Shown: positions 35,538 to 45,683, numbered from the stretch's first letter. The stretch is 64,000 nucleotides of DNA from Candidatus Butyricimonas faecavium (GCA_944321125.1 CALUKD010000019.1:1-64000), one strand, 5' to 3'. Numbers and translations are program-made. Notes: generated from the sequence alone by a model not told the origin.

Positions 35538-35573
35538 AAGCCAATTACCCTTAATTACAAAGTTTTTATTCTT

Positions 35574-35614
35574 AAATTCCGTGATTTATCCATATATGGA
35601 ATCACGGAATTTTC
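35574..35614 (+). terminator. Terminator of the TonB/ABC operon
   Basis: A 13-bp stem (35574-35586 with 35600-35612), with an inner palindrome in the loop and a T-rich end, 37 nt past the last gene. Confidence 0.75.
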
Positions 35615-35648
35615 ATTTTAAAAACTAGTGTCATATCTAACAATTTAA

Positions 35649-35656
35649 TACCTTTG
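35649..35656 (+). promoter_or_regulatory. Candidate -7 box for nudC
   Basis: TACCTTTG, an exact TAnnTTTG match 32 nt before the nudC start. Confidence 0.4.
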
Positions 35657-35688
35657 ACGCCCGGATTCACAGGCAAAACAAGTAAGGT

Positions 35689-36531
35689 ATGATACAAGAT
35701 ATAGCGCCCCATATATTTTCAAATGCTTATGCCCCCAAGCGTCCGGAGGCGACAAGTTACGCACTTTATTTCGATGGGCACTCGGTTCTGGCAGGTAAAG
35801 ATTCATCTGTCCTGCGATTTCCCCGTTTTGCTGAATTAAACGGGATTAAAGAACCTGTTTACGAGAAAGCCATCTATCTGTTTGCTATTGATAACGACAG
35901 TTTCTATCTGGTAAATCAAATCCCGGAAGGACAACCGGAATTCGAACTGAAAGATATCGGACTTTTTCGGACAAGCGGACCGAGACATCTGGCATTTGCA
36001 GGCATCACAGGATACAGCCTCTACAAATGGTACGATAACCATCAATTTTGTAGTCATTGCGGGGCCAAGCTCGTTCACCATGAAAAGGAACGGATGCTAC
36101 ATTGCTTAACTTGTAATAACACGGAATACCCGAAAATCATGCCCGCCGTGATTATTGCCGTTACAAACGGGAATAAAATCCTATTGTCCAAATACGCTAA
36201 CCGGGAATATACCCGCTACGCCTTACTCGCCGGATTTACCGAGATCGGGGAAAGTATCGAGGAAACCGTGAAACGGGAAGTCATGGAGGAAGTCGGATTG
36301 CACGTTAAAAACCTCAGATACTACAAAAGTCAACCGTGGTCATTCTCCGACACGCTTTTAATGGGCTTTTTTGCCGAAGTGGAAGGAGACGACAGCATTA
36401 CCCTTGACCGGGAGGAACTGGCCTTGGCCGAATGGTTTGAACGGGAAAACATTCCGGCCACCGAATCAGACATTAGTCTTACCAGTGAAATGATAGAGTA
36501 TTTTAGGGAAAATGCGGGAACACACCGTTAA
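35689..36531 (+). CDS. nudC: NADH pyrophosphatase / NAD-decapping Nudix hydrolase
   Basis: Splits NAD(H), and NAD caps on RNA, into NMN and AMP. It has 280 residues. A zinc ribbon (CSHC, then CLTC) lies near residues 123-145. The Nudix box GFTEIGESIEETVKREVMEEVGL follows at about 184-206 with all catalytic Glu, and the NudC-specific SQPWSFSDT appears near 217. The ATG was chosen because the N-terminus is full length. Confidence 0.92.
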   Translation: MIQDIAPHIFSNAYAPKRPEATSYALYFDGHSVLAGKDSSVLRFPRFAELNGIKEPVYEKAIYLFAIDNDSFYLVNQIPEGQPEFELKDIGLFRTSGPRHLAFAGITGYSLYKWYDNHQFCSHCGAKLVHHEKERMLHCLTCNNTEYPKIMPAVIIAVTNGNKILLSKYANREYTRYALLAGFTEIGESIEETVKREVMEEVGLHVKNLRYYKSQPWSFSDTLLMGFFAEVEGDDSITLDREELALAEWFERENIPATESDISLTSEMIEYFRENAGTHR

Positions 36532-36622
36532 TGCAAGTCAATTCTACGTTAAAAATAAATTCATTTTTCCTGCCCTCTTTCCAAAAGTTTATCGTTATTT
36601 TCGCGTCCTCAATCACGAACAC

Positions 36623-37210
36623 ATGGAAACAATGTTACAACTTGCGGCTCGTAACACGCGACGAGCCCAACAAATCATCCAAACAACCGGCATCGTCAAT
36701 GCTTGGAAATCCATCGGGGCGGAAATCAATCTCGTCGGGTCATTAAAAATGGGATTGATGATGAAACACCGGGATATAGATTTCCACGTCTATACCCCAC
36801 GCTTAACCCCGGCCATCAGTTTCCAAGCCATCACGCAACTGGCCGCCAACCCGGCTATCAAACGAATCGAATACAAAAACCTGATCGACACGGACGAACA
36901 CTGCATTGAATGGCACGCGTGGTACGAGGATTCCGATCATGAATTGTGGCAAATCGACATGATCCACATTTTGAAAGGTTCCTACTATGACGGGTATTTC
37001 GAGCGAGTAGCCGAGCGAATCTCAGCGGTATTGACACCGGAAATCCGAGAAACCATATTAAAACTAAAGTACGAAACTCCCGATACCGAAGAAATCATGG
37101 GAATCGAATACTATCAAGCCGTCATTCAAGACGGGATACACGATTATGCCGCTTTTCAAAACTGGCGGAAAATACATCCTGCAAACGGAATTATAGACTG
37201 GAAACCCTAA
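36623..37210 (+). CDS. Nucleotidyltransferase-fold protein
   Basis: 195 residues from the ATG at 36623; an in-frame ATG at 36512 overlaps nudC and its extra 37 residues look non-homologous. The active-site pattern is VGSLKMGLMMKHRDIDFHVY: Gly-Ser, then Asp-x-Asp, as in the nucleotidyltransferase superfamily. A third acidic residue may be in QIDMIHIL. Related proteins are mostly uncharacterised. It may transfer nucleotides to a small molecule, RNA or protein. Confidence 0.7.
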   Translation: METMLQLAARNTRRAQQIIQTTGIVNAWKSIGAEINLVGSLKMGLMMKHRDIDFHVYTPRLTPAISFQAITQLAANPAIKRIEYKNLIDTDEHCIEWHAWYEDSDHELWQIDMIHILKGSYYDGYFERVAERISAVLTPEIRETILKLKYETPDTEEIMGIEYYQAVIQDGIHDYAAFQNWRKIHPANGIIDWKP

Positions 37211-37214
37211 TAAA

Positions 37215-37823
37215 TCACACCGTCAACGATTTTATAAACAGCGTGATTCCATCAAATATCATCTGTAACCCGATCGTGGCAACAATCAACCCGATAATTC
37301 GGATTAACGGGTTCATAAAATTGTATTTAATCAAGAAATTCCCGATTCGCCGGGCCTGTAACATACAAAACAGATTTACCAGCAAAGCGATCAAAATGGC
37401 TATAATCGTGATCTCACGCCCGTATTGAACGGGAAACGTAACGGCAGCCGTGATTGTCGCCGGCCCCGCAATCATCGGGATGGCGATAGGTACCGTGGTC
37501 AGATCGGCTAATTTGATATGCTCGTCCACTTTCAAGAAAAAACCTTTCAACAAACCGGATAAACCGTTATACATCAACACGGCCCCACAAGTGATTTGAA
37601 AAGAATACAACTCGACATGAAACACGTAACTGAAGGTAACTTCTCCCAAAAAAAGAAAAAAAATCAGAATCAACGCGGCAGTAATAGACGATTTAATGGA
37701 TATATACCGAAGTTCTTTAGGACTGAACCTTTCCTGCAACGAAGTAACAATTAAAACTTTCTGTACCGGGTTTACCAACGCCAAAAGAGCCACGATACAA
37801 GCTAATATCATTTTTACAGTCAT
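37215..37823 (-). CDS. MarC-family integral membrane protein
   Basis: A 202-residue protein with six helices. It shows the family text LALVNPVQKVLIV at the start and PIAIPMIAGPATITA in the middle, including the Asn-Pro and Gly-Pro helix breaks. Despite the MarC name, no resistance function is established. It is convergent with the nucleotidyltransferase gene, 4 nt apart. Confidence 0.88.
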   Translation of the reverse strand: MTVKMILACIVALLALVNPVQKVLIVTSLQERFSPKELRYISIKSSITAALILIFFLFLGEVTFSYVFHVELYSFQITCGAVLMYNGLSGLLKGFFLKVDEHIKLADLTTVPIAIPMIAGPATITAAVTFPVQYGREITIIAILIALLVNLFCMLQARRIGNFLIKYNFMNPLIRIIGLIVATIGLQMIFDGITLFIKSLTV

Positions 37824-37847
37824 GATCCGAATATTTCTAATTCATCA

Positions 37848-37855
37848 CAAAGGTA
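37848..37855 (-). promoter_or_regulatory. Candidate -7 box for marC
   Basis: The complement reads TACCTTTG, 24 nt ahead of the MarC start. Confidence 0.35.
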
Positions 37856-37922
37856 CATAATAAAACGGATTTATTGATAAGAAAAAGCGTAAACGAGACT
37901 GGATATATATCCAAAAATATAT

Positions 37923-37930
37923 TACTTTTG
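37923..37930 (+). promoter_or_regulatory. Candidate -7 box for the small exported protein
   Basis: TACTTTTG, 20 nt ahead of the ATG at 37951. Confidence 0.35.
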
Positions 37931-37950
37931 AACCTGTAAATAATTTTATA

Positions 37951-38349
37951 ATGAAAAGATTGTTTTTTGTATATATATCTATCTTTATTTTTTCTTTAAT
38001 TCTCATTGTCAATGGACTACAAGCAGAGGAAAGCAAAGGAGAGATAGCATTGTCTACACAAACAGAACAATTATCCGAACCGGACGAACCCGTCCGTCAC
38101 TATGCTCCCCTCTCATTAGGCCTTTATTTGGGCTCCAACGAAGGTATCGTAACTTTCCCCCATGGTCGGCGTTTCGGGCTCAATAAAACCCTTAAAACGA
38201 ACGTATATTCGCCTCATAATATGCAGAGCGGGAAAAATATTCCGATCAAGTTGTCTTTCACGAAAGAAGAACGGCACTTCATCCAATACCTAACTGCTCG
38301 CCATAGTCAAGGTTTCTATATTTACTCGCTGAAAGTATTACTGTTATGA
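37951..38349 (+). CDS. Small exported hypothetical protein
   Basis: 132 residues with a clear signal peptide (1-25, cleaved after GLQA). The mature part has no recognised domain. It carries an acidic patch (EQLSEPDEPVRHY) and ends in a hydrophobic strand. It is the first plus-strand gene before dedA, 65 nt away, and could share its transcript. Confidence 0.6.
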   Translation: MKRLFFVYISIFIFSLILIVNGLQAEESKGEIALSTQTEQLSEPDEPVRHYAPLSLGLYLGSNEGIVTFPHGRRFGLNKTLKTNVYSPHNMQSGKNIPIKLSFTKEERHFIQYLTARHSQGFYIYSLKVLLL

Positions 38350-38414
38350 CAAAAACACAATAAAAACAATAATGAGTGAGAACATATAAAACATAAAAAA
38401 ATTAGAAACAACAT

Positions 38415-39029
38415 ATGATCGATTGGCTTCAATCTATTCTCGATTGGTATATGCATAACGTGAACTACTGGAGTGTTCTCGTGTGTATGACTATTGAGAG
38501 TTCCATCATCCCCTTTCCGGCAGAATTGATCGTACCCCCCGCAGCCTGGAAAGCTGCAAACGGGGATCTCAATTTCCTGCTGGTAGTTATTTTCAGTACA
38601 ATTGGATCAGTTTTAGGCGCACTTTTCAATTATGTATTAGCATACACATTGGGGCGTAAATTCATTTATTCTTTTGCAGAATCACGCTGGGGAAAGATTT
38701 TGCGAATGTCAAAAGAAAAAGTAGAAAAATCCGAACAATATTTTTTGAAATACGGCAAAAGTTCCACGCTGATCGGAAGACTTACCCCTGGGGTTAGAAG
38801 TTTTATCTCCCTTCCGGCCGGATTGGTCAAAATGCCTTTAAACAGCTTTATATTTTACACGGCTGCCGGAAGCGGTATCTGGAATTTGATACTGGCCACT
38901 GTCGGCTATTTTTTATATTCCCGAAAAGAGTTACTCGAAAAGTATTTCACCGAAATTTCCATCGTGATGTTAATTATCGGAATAGGCTTTTTCATGTATC
39001 TTATCATTCGGTCAACACGTAAAAAATAA
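38415..39029 (+). CDS. DedA-family membrane protein
   Basis: A 204-residue protein of the DedA/SNARE-associated family, which includes lipid-carrier (undecaprenyl phosphate) flippases. Diagnostic text is ESSIIPFPAELIVPPA near 27-42 and GRLTPGVRSFISLPAGL near 116-132. It starts an ion/lipid-handling run with the Ca2+ ATPase 19 nt downstream. Confidence 0.9.
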   Translation: MIDWLQSILDWYMHNVNYWSVLVCMTIESSIIPFPAELIVPPAAWKAANGDLNFLLVVIFSTIGSVLGALFNYVLAYTLGRKFIYSFAESRWGKILRMSKEKVEKSEQYFLKYGKSSTLIGRLTPGVRSFISLPAGLVKMPLNSFIFYTAAGSGIWNLILATVGYFLYSRKELLEKYFTEISIVMLIIGIGFFMYLIIRSTRKK

Positions 39030-39048
39030 TTAAATCTTAAATCATAAC

Positions 39049-41985
39049 ATGGAATCACGTAAACACTACACAGGCCTCACGGATAAACAAGTGCTGGAAA
39101 GTCGTGAAAAACACGGGGCTAACGTGTTAACACCCCCAAAAAGGGATTCTTTATGGCAAATTTTTATCGGGAACTTTGAAGATCCCGTCATCCGCATATT
39201 AATGGTTGCGGTATTCCTTTCCGGAGGTATCGCCATAGCCATGTATTTCTCGGAAGGAATCATCGAGATCGCAGAAACCATCGGTATCGCCGTGGCCATT
39301 CTACTCGCAACCGGGGTTGCCACTTGGTTTGTATGGGATGCAAACAAGAAATTTGACGTGCTAAATCAAGTGAATGATGACACGTTGGTCAAAGTTATTC
39401 GTAACAGTAACGTACACGAAGTTCCTAAGAAAGACATTGTTGTAGATGACATCGTTCTATTGGAACAAGGGGAAGAGATTCCCGCCGATGGATTGCTTCT
39501 GGAAGCAATCTCCTTGCAGGTGAACGAATCCAGTTTAACCGGAGAACCGATCGCCAATAAAACCGTGGTCGAATCCGAGTTCAACTTAGAAGCCACTTAT
39601 CCTTCTAATCACGTGATGAGAGGAACAACCGTTTCCGATGGCCACGGGATCATGCAGGTACTAGCCGTGGGTGATGCCACGGAATTCGGGAAAGTGGCAG
39701 AAAAGTCCTCAGAAAAAAGCGAAGAACCAACCCCGCTTGACAAACAACTGGATTCGCTGGCAAAATTCATCGGGGTGGTAGGATTCTGCGGTGCCGCAGT
39801 TACATTTATCATCCTATTCATTAAAGCCATCTTCTTTAATCCGACATCTCCCACCCCAGCATTGGGACAACTCGGACTAATCGGGGCATTGATAATTGCA
39901 GCAATCATCATGCTTGCCAAAGTATGGGTACCCGTCATATACGATATTCATGCTTTACGGGGAAAAGAAAAAGAAATCCCCAAAAGTATAGAACAAGGGA
40001 GTTGGGCACGCTGGATTCTGTACGGGTTGGGAGCATTGGTTATCATGCTTGCCATCGGCTTGGCTTTCGGAGTCAAACCTTGGGACCCGCAAGCATGGAT
40101 ATCGTTAAGCCTAGGAAAGAAAATTTTGTCGGCATTCATGGCTTCCGTTACCCTAATCGTGGTAACTGTTCCGGAGGGTCTCCCGATGAGTGTTACCTTG
40201 AGCTTGGCTCTCAGTATGCGTAAAATGTTAAAATCCAACAACCTAGTTCGCAAAATGCATGCTTGTGAAACGATGGGAGCCACAACGGTCATTTGTACGG
40301 ATAAAACGGGAACCCTGACCCAAAACCAGATGACCGTGTACAAAACAAACTTCTACGGTCTGAAAGATCAACAATTGGCAGATAATGAAAACTCCCGACT
40401 AATAAAAGAGGGGATTGCCGTAAATACAACCGCATTCCTTGACTTTTCCGATCCGGACAAAATAAAAACTCTAGGTAACCCAACCGAGGCAGCCCTTTTA
40501 CTCTGGCTAAACGGACAACAGGAAAATTATCAAGAACTCCGGGAAAACGCAACGGTGATCGACCAATTAACCTTTTCCACGGAACGGAAATACATGGCCA
40601 CATTGGTTGACTCGCCCATTATGGGGAAAAAGATTCTATACGTGAAAGGAGCTCCTGAAATTATCTTTGCCCTATGTAAAAACGCATTGATTGACGGTAA
40701 ATTACAACCGATCGCCGATTATAAAACGACCGTGGAGAACCAATTACTGGAATACCAAAATCAAGCCATGCGGACCCTAGGTTTTGCTTACCAAGTCATT
40801 GAAGATAATGAATCGCATTTTAAAGATGGACGTTTATACAATACAGAATTGACTTTTCTCGGTATCGTGGCGATTGCCGACCCAATCCGCCCGGATGTGC
40901 CAGCCGCGGTAAAACGTTGTTTTGATGCAGGGATTCAGGTGAAAATGGTGACCGGTGATACACCCGGTACAGCAAAAGAGATCGGAAGACAAATCGGTCT
41001 GTGGACGGAAAAAGATACCGATCGAAACATCATTACTGGGGTTGAATTTGCACAATTAACCGATAAAGAGGCTTTGGATCGGGTACTGGATTTAAAAATT
41101 ATGTCCCGAGCCCGCCCTATGGACAAACAACGCCTCGTACAGTTATTACAACAGAAACAATCCATCGTTGCCGTTACGGGAGACGGGACGAATGACGCCC
41201 CAGCCTTAAATCATGCACATGTGGGACTATCTATGGGTAGCGGAACATCCGTGGCCAAAGAGGCTAGTGACATCACCTTGCTCGATGACTCTTTCAGTAG
41301 TATCACCTCTGCCGTGATGTGGGGACGTTCGGTATACCAGAATATTCAACGTTTTATCCTATTCCAGCTTACCATTAACGTGGCCGCTTTGATTATTGTA
41401 TTACTCGGCTCTTTGTTTGGTTCGGAGCTTCCCATCACAGTAACTCAAATGTTGTGGGTAAACCTCATCATGGATACGTTTGCAGCCGGGGCTTTAGCTT
41501 CCCTTCCGCCTGACTTGGAAGTAATGAAACGGAAACCCAGGAACTCGAATGCCTTTATTATCGTCCCACAAATGCAAAAAATAATATTAGCCACTGGAAT
41601 CACGTTCGTGGTTATCCTGCTCGGCTTACTATACGTACTCTCCAATTATGCCGGGGGTATTGATGCAGGAACTCCGGAAGGACTTCGTAACCTGACGATC
41701 TTCTTCACGGTATTCGTGATGTTACAATTTTGGAATATGTTTAATGCAAAGACTTTCGGAACAAATGATTCCGCCTTTAAAGATATATTCAAAAGCGAAG
41801 GTTTCCTTACCGTGGGAATGGCGATTATCGTGGGACAGGTACTGGTAGTCAATTTCGGTGGTTCCGTTTTCAGAACCATCCCGTTGACTTGGGCCGAATG
41901 GATTTGGATCACGCTTGCCACCTCTCTCGTACTTTGGGTGGGAGAAATCTTTAGAATGTTCAAACGGGTAAAAAACAGGAGGTAG
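39049..41985 (+). CDS. Calcium-type P-type ATPase (P2, PMCA-like)
   Basis: A 978-residue cation pump. It has the actuator TGE motif (SSLTGEP), the M4 ion-site PEGLP, the phosphorylated Asp in DKTGTLT (near 417), the KGAPE nucleotide site, and TGDGTNDAPAL. Between M3 and M4 there is an insert of about 75 residues (about 267-345) with two more hydrophobic stretches and a charged loop (HALRGKEKEIPKS). It most likely exports Ca2+. It starts 19 nt after dedA and ends 19 nt before the antiporter. Confidence 0.9.
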   Translation: MESRKHYTGLTDKQVLESREKHGANVLTPPKRDSLWQIFIGNFEDPVIRILMVAVFLSGGIAIAMYFSEGIIEIAETIGIAVAILLATGVATWFVWDANKKFDVLNQVNDDTLVKVIRNSNVHEVPKKDIVVDDIVLLEQGEEIPADGLLLEAISLQVNESSLTGEPIANKTVVESEFNLEATYPSNHVMRGTTVSDGHGIMQVLAVGDATEFGKVAEKSSEKSEEPTPLDKQLDSLAKFIGVVGFCGAAVTFIILFIKAIFFNPTSPTPALGQLGLIGALIIAAIIMLAKVWVPVIYDIHALRGKEKEIPKSIEQGSWARWILYGLGALVIMLAIGLAFGVKPWDPQAWISLSLGKKILSAFMASVTLIVVTVPEGLPMSVTLSLALSMRKMLKSNNLVRKMHACETMGATTVICTDKTGTLTQNQMTVYKTNFYGLKDQQLADNENSRLIKEGIAVNTTAFLDFSDPDKIKTLGNPTEAALLLWLNGQQENYQELRENATVIDQLTFSTERKYMATLVDSPIMGKKILYVKGAPEIIFALCKNALIDGKLQPIADYKTTVENQLLEYQNQAMRTLGFAYQVIEDNESHFKDGRLYNTELTFLGIVAIADPIRPDVPAAVKRCFDAGIQVKMVTGDTPGTAKEIGRQIGLWTEKDTDRNIITGVEFAQLTDKEALDRVLDLKIMSRARPMDKQRLVQLLQQKQSIVAVTGDGTNDAPALNHAHVGLSMGSGTSVAKEASDITLLDDSFSSITSAVMWGRSVYQNIQRFILFQLTINVAALIIVLLGSLFGSELPITVTQMLWVNLIMDTFAAGALASLPPDLEVMKRKPRNSNAFIIVPQMQKIILATGITFVVILLGLLYVLSNYAGGIDAGTPEGLRNLTIFFTVFVMLQFWNMFNAKTFGTNDSAFKDIFKSEGFLTVGMAIIVGQVLVVNFGGSVFRTIPLTWAEWIWITLATSLVLWVGEIFRMFKRVKNRR

Positions 41986-42004
41986 TGTAAAATCATCGGG
42001 GATC

Positions 42005-44272
42005 ATGAAAAGGAATAGTACAAACTACTGGATATATCTCGGCATGATGGCCGTATTCTGTGCGTTGATTTACTTCGCACTTTGTACGGGCCAACATATC
42101 GATCATTCAGAAGTTTGTAATACGGTAAACTCGGAAATGGGATCATTTGAACTATTCAAACAAATTATTTCCGACAACCTGACAAACTCACTGACGATTT
42201 TGTTATTACAAATCATCGTGATTTTGATCACCGTCCGTATTTTCTCATTTCTTTTCAAATATATCGGACAACCCGGTGTTATGGGTGAAATCGTGGCTGG
42301 AATTGTCTTGGGACCTTCGTTGCTGGGATATTTCTTTCCGGAATTCTCTGCCGCACTATTTCCACCCGAATCATTGATGAATTTGAACCTGTTAAGTCAG
42401 ATCGGGTTAGTCCTGTTTATGTTTGTCATCGGCTTGGAGTTGGATTTTCGTGTCATAAAAGACAAATTAAACGAGACTCTAGTCATTAGTCATGCCGGAA
42501 TCGTGGTCCCGTTTTTTTTGGGAGTTGTAGCTGCCATCTGGGTATACGTAGACTACGGAGCACAGCAAGCAGAATTTTTACCTTTTGCCATGTTTATCGG
42601 GATAAGCATGAGTATCACAGCCTTCCCCGTGTTGGCCCGGATTGTGCAGGAACGTAATATGACAAAGAGCCCTGTCGGAATGTTATCTATCGCCTCTGCG
42701 GCTAATGATGACGTCACCGCATGGTGTCTGCTGGCCATCGTGATAGCTCTAGCTAAAGCGGGTAGTTTTGTCAGTGCCCTCTATACTATTGCCTTAACGC
42801 TTGTCTATATCGCTTTCATGTTTATGGTCATGCGTCCGTTTCTTCGTAAAATCGGAGATATTTATGCAAACTCGGAAGTCATTAACAAGACTTTCGTGGG
42901 ATTCATATTCCTGTTCTTAGTACTTTCCGCGGTAACAACAGAAATCATCGGTATTCATGCCCTTTTCGGAGCATTTATCGCCGGGGCAGTCATGCCCACG
43001 AACATTGGATTCCGTAAAGTCATGATAGAGAAAGTGGAAGATATCTCTCTGGTATTTTTCCTGCCTCTGTTCTTTGCCTTTTCAGGGCTACACACGGAAA
43101 TCGGTTTGATCAACACACCGGAGTTATGGGGCGTATGCTTTCTGTTTATCGTGGTAGCCATTGCCGGAAAATTTGGAGGTTGTACGCTGGCAGCACGGGC
43201 CGTAGGCGAGAACTGGAAAGATAGTCTTATCGTTGGTACGCTGATGAACACACGGGGACTTATGCAACTCGTGGCCCTGAACATTGGGTTCGAGATGGGA
43301 ATCCTTTCTGCCCAAATGTTCGTGGTGTTATTGATTATGTCTTTATTAACCACGTTTATGGCAACCCCCATGTTGTCGCTTGTAGAAAAGATATTTGCCA
43401 AACAAGAAGAAAAAGCCCATCACCATGAAAAGGTGTTACTCTCCTTCGGACGTCCCGAAACCGGTAGGACCTTATTGGGTATGGCTGACCTTTTGCTAGG
43501 ACATCGTCTGCAAAACAGTCAACTTATTGCCACTCACTTCACGCTGGGAACAGACTTGAATCCTACCAAAGCGGAAGAGTTTGCGGAAGAGAGTTTTATT
43601 CCCCTCCGAGAAGAGGCTCGCCATCTGAATTTACAGGTGGACGAACGCTACCAAGTAACCGACAAATTGATCCAGAAAATGGTTCACATGACCAAGAAAG
43701 AACACGTGGACTACCTATTCGTTGGAGCCGGACAGCAATTCATGCAGGACAATAGCATTGTCCCCGGAAAAACGGGTAAAAGATTCACCACGATTTCCCG
43801 TTGGCTGAAACAATTAAAAGATCGCCCGCTATATTTACCGGGAACGCTACTCCGGCAAAAACTGGAATCTATCATGGATCACGTGGATTGTTCCGTAGCG
43901 ATCTTCGTGAACAGAGGTTTTACACAGGCTTCCTATATCCTACTTCTCGTTGATAATGAAGATGACTTGTTTCTCTTCAATTACGCCAGAACCCGGTTGG
44001 GCGAACAAAGCATGACCATCCGGATTTGTTTTATCAATGAACAGGTGGATAAACAACTAGAATCTAAAATCATAAATGATTTCGTCCAAATCGATCCCAA
44101 AAAGTTCGTGCTGGACAAACCATTAACCATGAACACTTTTATTGAAAATAAAGAAACCTTGTTAGTGATGAGTTATACCACTTGTAAAAAGCTGTCAAAA
44201 GATCAGGAACTTTTCACAAAGTTGCCCTCACTCCTAATTATAAGACCGAAACAATTAAAAATAGCAAACTAA
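42005..44272 (+). CDS. CPA2 cation:proton antiporter with cytoplasmic domain
   Basis: A 755-residue antiporter. An N-terminal helix precedes about 12 membrane segments (roughly 60-465) with GEIVAGIVLGPSLLG and GAFIAGAVMP. A long cytoplasmic part (about 480-755) resembles two universal-stress-protein units, e.g. YLFVGAGQQFM. Likely a Na+ or K+/H+ exchanger. It is the third gene of the dedA-ATPase run. Confidence 0.88.
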   Translation: MKRNSTNYWIYLGMMAVFCALIYFALCTGQHIDHSEVCNTVNSEMGSFELFKQIISDNLTNSLTILLLQIIVILITVRIFSFLFKYIGQPGVMGEIVAGIVLGPSLLGYFFPEFSAALFPPESLMNLNLLSQIGLVLFMFVIGLELDFRVIKDKLNETLVISHAGIVVPFFLGVVAAIWVYVDYGAQQAEFLPFAMFIGISMSITAFPVLARIVQERNMTKSPVGMLSIASAANDDVTAWCLLAIVIALAKAGSFVSALYTIALTLVYIAFMFMVMRPFLRKIGDIYANSEVINKTFVGFIFLFLVLSAVTTEIIGIHALFGAFIAGAVMPTNIGFRKVMIEKVEDISLVFFLPLFFAFSGLHTEIGLINTPELWGVCFLFIVVAIAGKFGGCTLAARAVGENWKDSLIVGTLMNTRGLMQLVALNIGFEMGILSAQMFVVLLIMSLLTTFMATPMLSLVEKIFAKQEEKAHHHEKVLLSFGRPETGRTLLGMADLLLGHRLQNSQLIATHFTLGTDLNPTKAEEFAEESFIPLREEARHLNLQVDERYQVTDKLIQKMVHMTKKEHVDYLFVGAGQQFMQDNSIVPGKTGKRFTTISRWLKQLKDRPLYLPGTLLRQKLESIMDHVDCSVAIFVNRGFTQASYILLLVDNEDDLFLFNYARTRLGEQSMTIRICFINEQVDKQLESKIINDFVQIDPKKFVLDKPLTMNTFIENKETLLVMSYTTCKKLSKDQELFTKLPSLLIIRPKQLKIAN

Positions 44273-44411
44273 ATAATTTATGATTTACAATAAACAAAGA
44301 ATTAATTAGCAGGTGGAACCACCTAATCCAAAATTATAAATCAAAAAAAAGATCGAATCTAAAATCAGAAATCAAGAAATTAGCAGGATCATTAAATCTA
44401 AAAATTAATAC
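44273..44411. other. A/T-rich spacer between antiporter and corC
   Basis: No gene. It contains AATTAGCAGG twice and a short dyad AGGTGGAACCACCT near 44310-44323, too tight for a normal RNA loop. It may hold the promoter for the downstream gene. Confidence 0.3.
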
Positions 44412-45683
44412 ATGGAATTTTTAATCATCATAGGACTTATCATTTTAAACGGGATACTTGCCATGTCTGAAATAGCTATGGTTTCTGCCCGTAAATCCCG
44501 TCTTGAAACAGAAGCCAAAAGTGGAAACAAATCTGCACAACGAGCATTAAAATTAGCGAATCAACCGGATCGATTCCTTTCGACCATACAGATCGGGATC
44601 ACGTTAATCGGTATCCTTACCGGTCTTTATTCCGGCCAAGCCCTCGCGGATGACTTGGCTGTATGGGTGGAAAAAATCGAAGTGCTACAACCTCATGCGT
44701 TACTAATATCCAAAACGCTCATCGTGATCATCGTGACTTATCTCACGTTGATTTTCGGGGAACTCGTACCCAAACGAATAGGAATGGTCGCCGCAGAAAG
44801 AATGGCAAAACTAATTGCCACCCCGATGGATATTCTTTCTCGTATAGCCTCTCCCTTCGTGTGGTTGCTTTCTGCCAGCACGTCATTCATGATGAAATTA
44901 TTGGGACTGAACAAATCTGGAGAGAATAAAATCACGGAAGAAGAAATTAAAGCAATTATCCAAGAAAGTACCGCCGAAGGCGAGATACAAGAGGTGGAAC
45001 AGGACATCGTGGAACGGGTGTTTAACCTCGGCGATCGGGATCTCGGTTCAATCATGACACACCGGAGTGATTTAATCTGGTTGAACATACAAGATAGTAA
45101 CGAGACTCTACGGGAAACCGTAAACACGCATCTCCACACTATTTACCCGGTGGCAGACACAAAACTGGATAATATTGTCGGGGTTGTTTTCTTGAAAGAC
45201 CTTTTCGGAAAAATGGACACACCGGATTTTAACCTGAAATCCATTGTCCGTCCTCCCCAGTATTTTCCCCAGAATCAAAGTGTCTATAACGCCATGGAAC
45301 ACCTGAAACAAGGACATATAAAATATGGATTGGTCACGGATGAGTTCGGAAGTATCGAAGGTATCGTCACACTACAAGACATTCTAAAAGCCCTGATCGG
45401 AGATTTGCCGGAGCTTGGAGAAGAACCGGACATCGTGCAACGGGAAGATGGTACTTATCTTGTGGACGGCCAATGCCCATTCTATGATTTCTTGGCTTAT
45501 TTCGACATGGAATGTCTTTACACGAACCACTACTATAATACGTTAAGCGGATTGATCTTAAAAATTCTTGAACATATTCCCCAAACCGGAGAAAAATTTA
45601 GCTGGTATAACTTCGAATTTGAAATTGTGGATATGGATGCCGCCCGAATCGACAAAGTACTCGTAAAAATAAACAAAGAGTAA
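44412..45683 (+). CDS. HlyC/CorC-family membrane CBS protein
   Basis: A 423-residue protein of the CNNM/CorC family. The N-terminal DUF21 domain has four helices (1-190, with NGILAMSEIAMVSARKSRLE). Paired CBS domains lie at about 215-335 (IMTHRSDLIWL and GLVTDEFGSIEGIVTLQDIL). A C-terminal CorC/HlyC domain follows (345-423). The family moves or regulates Mg2+ and Co2+; hemolysin is a legacy name. The stop lies inside a palindrome shared with the next gene. Confidence 0.9.
   Translation: MEFLIIIGLIILNGILAMSEIAMVSARKSRLETEAKSGNKSAQRALKLANQPDRFLSTIQIGITLIGILTGLYSGQALADDLAVWVEKIEVLQPHALLISKTLIVIIVTYLTLIFGELVPKRIGMVAAERMAKLIATPMDILSRIASPFVWLLSASTSFMMKLLGLNKSGENKITEEEIKAIIQESTAEGEIQEVEQDIVERVFNLGDRDLGSIMTHRSDLIWLNIQDSNETLRETVNTHLHTIYPVADTKLDNIVGVVFLKDLFGKMDTPDFNLKSIVRPPQYFPQNQSVYNAMEHLKQGHIKYGLVTDEFGSIEGIVTLQDILKALIGDLPELGEEPDIVQREDGTYLVDGQCPFYDFLAYFDMECLYTNHYYNTLSGLILKILEHIPQTGEKFSWYNFEFEIVDMDAARIDKVLVKINKE

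Noticed and set aside
44310-44323. AGGTGGAACCACCT as a terminator
   Set aside because: The loop would be only two bases and no T-run follows, so a stable RNA hairpin is unlikely.
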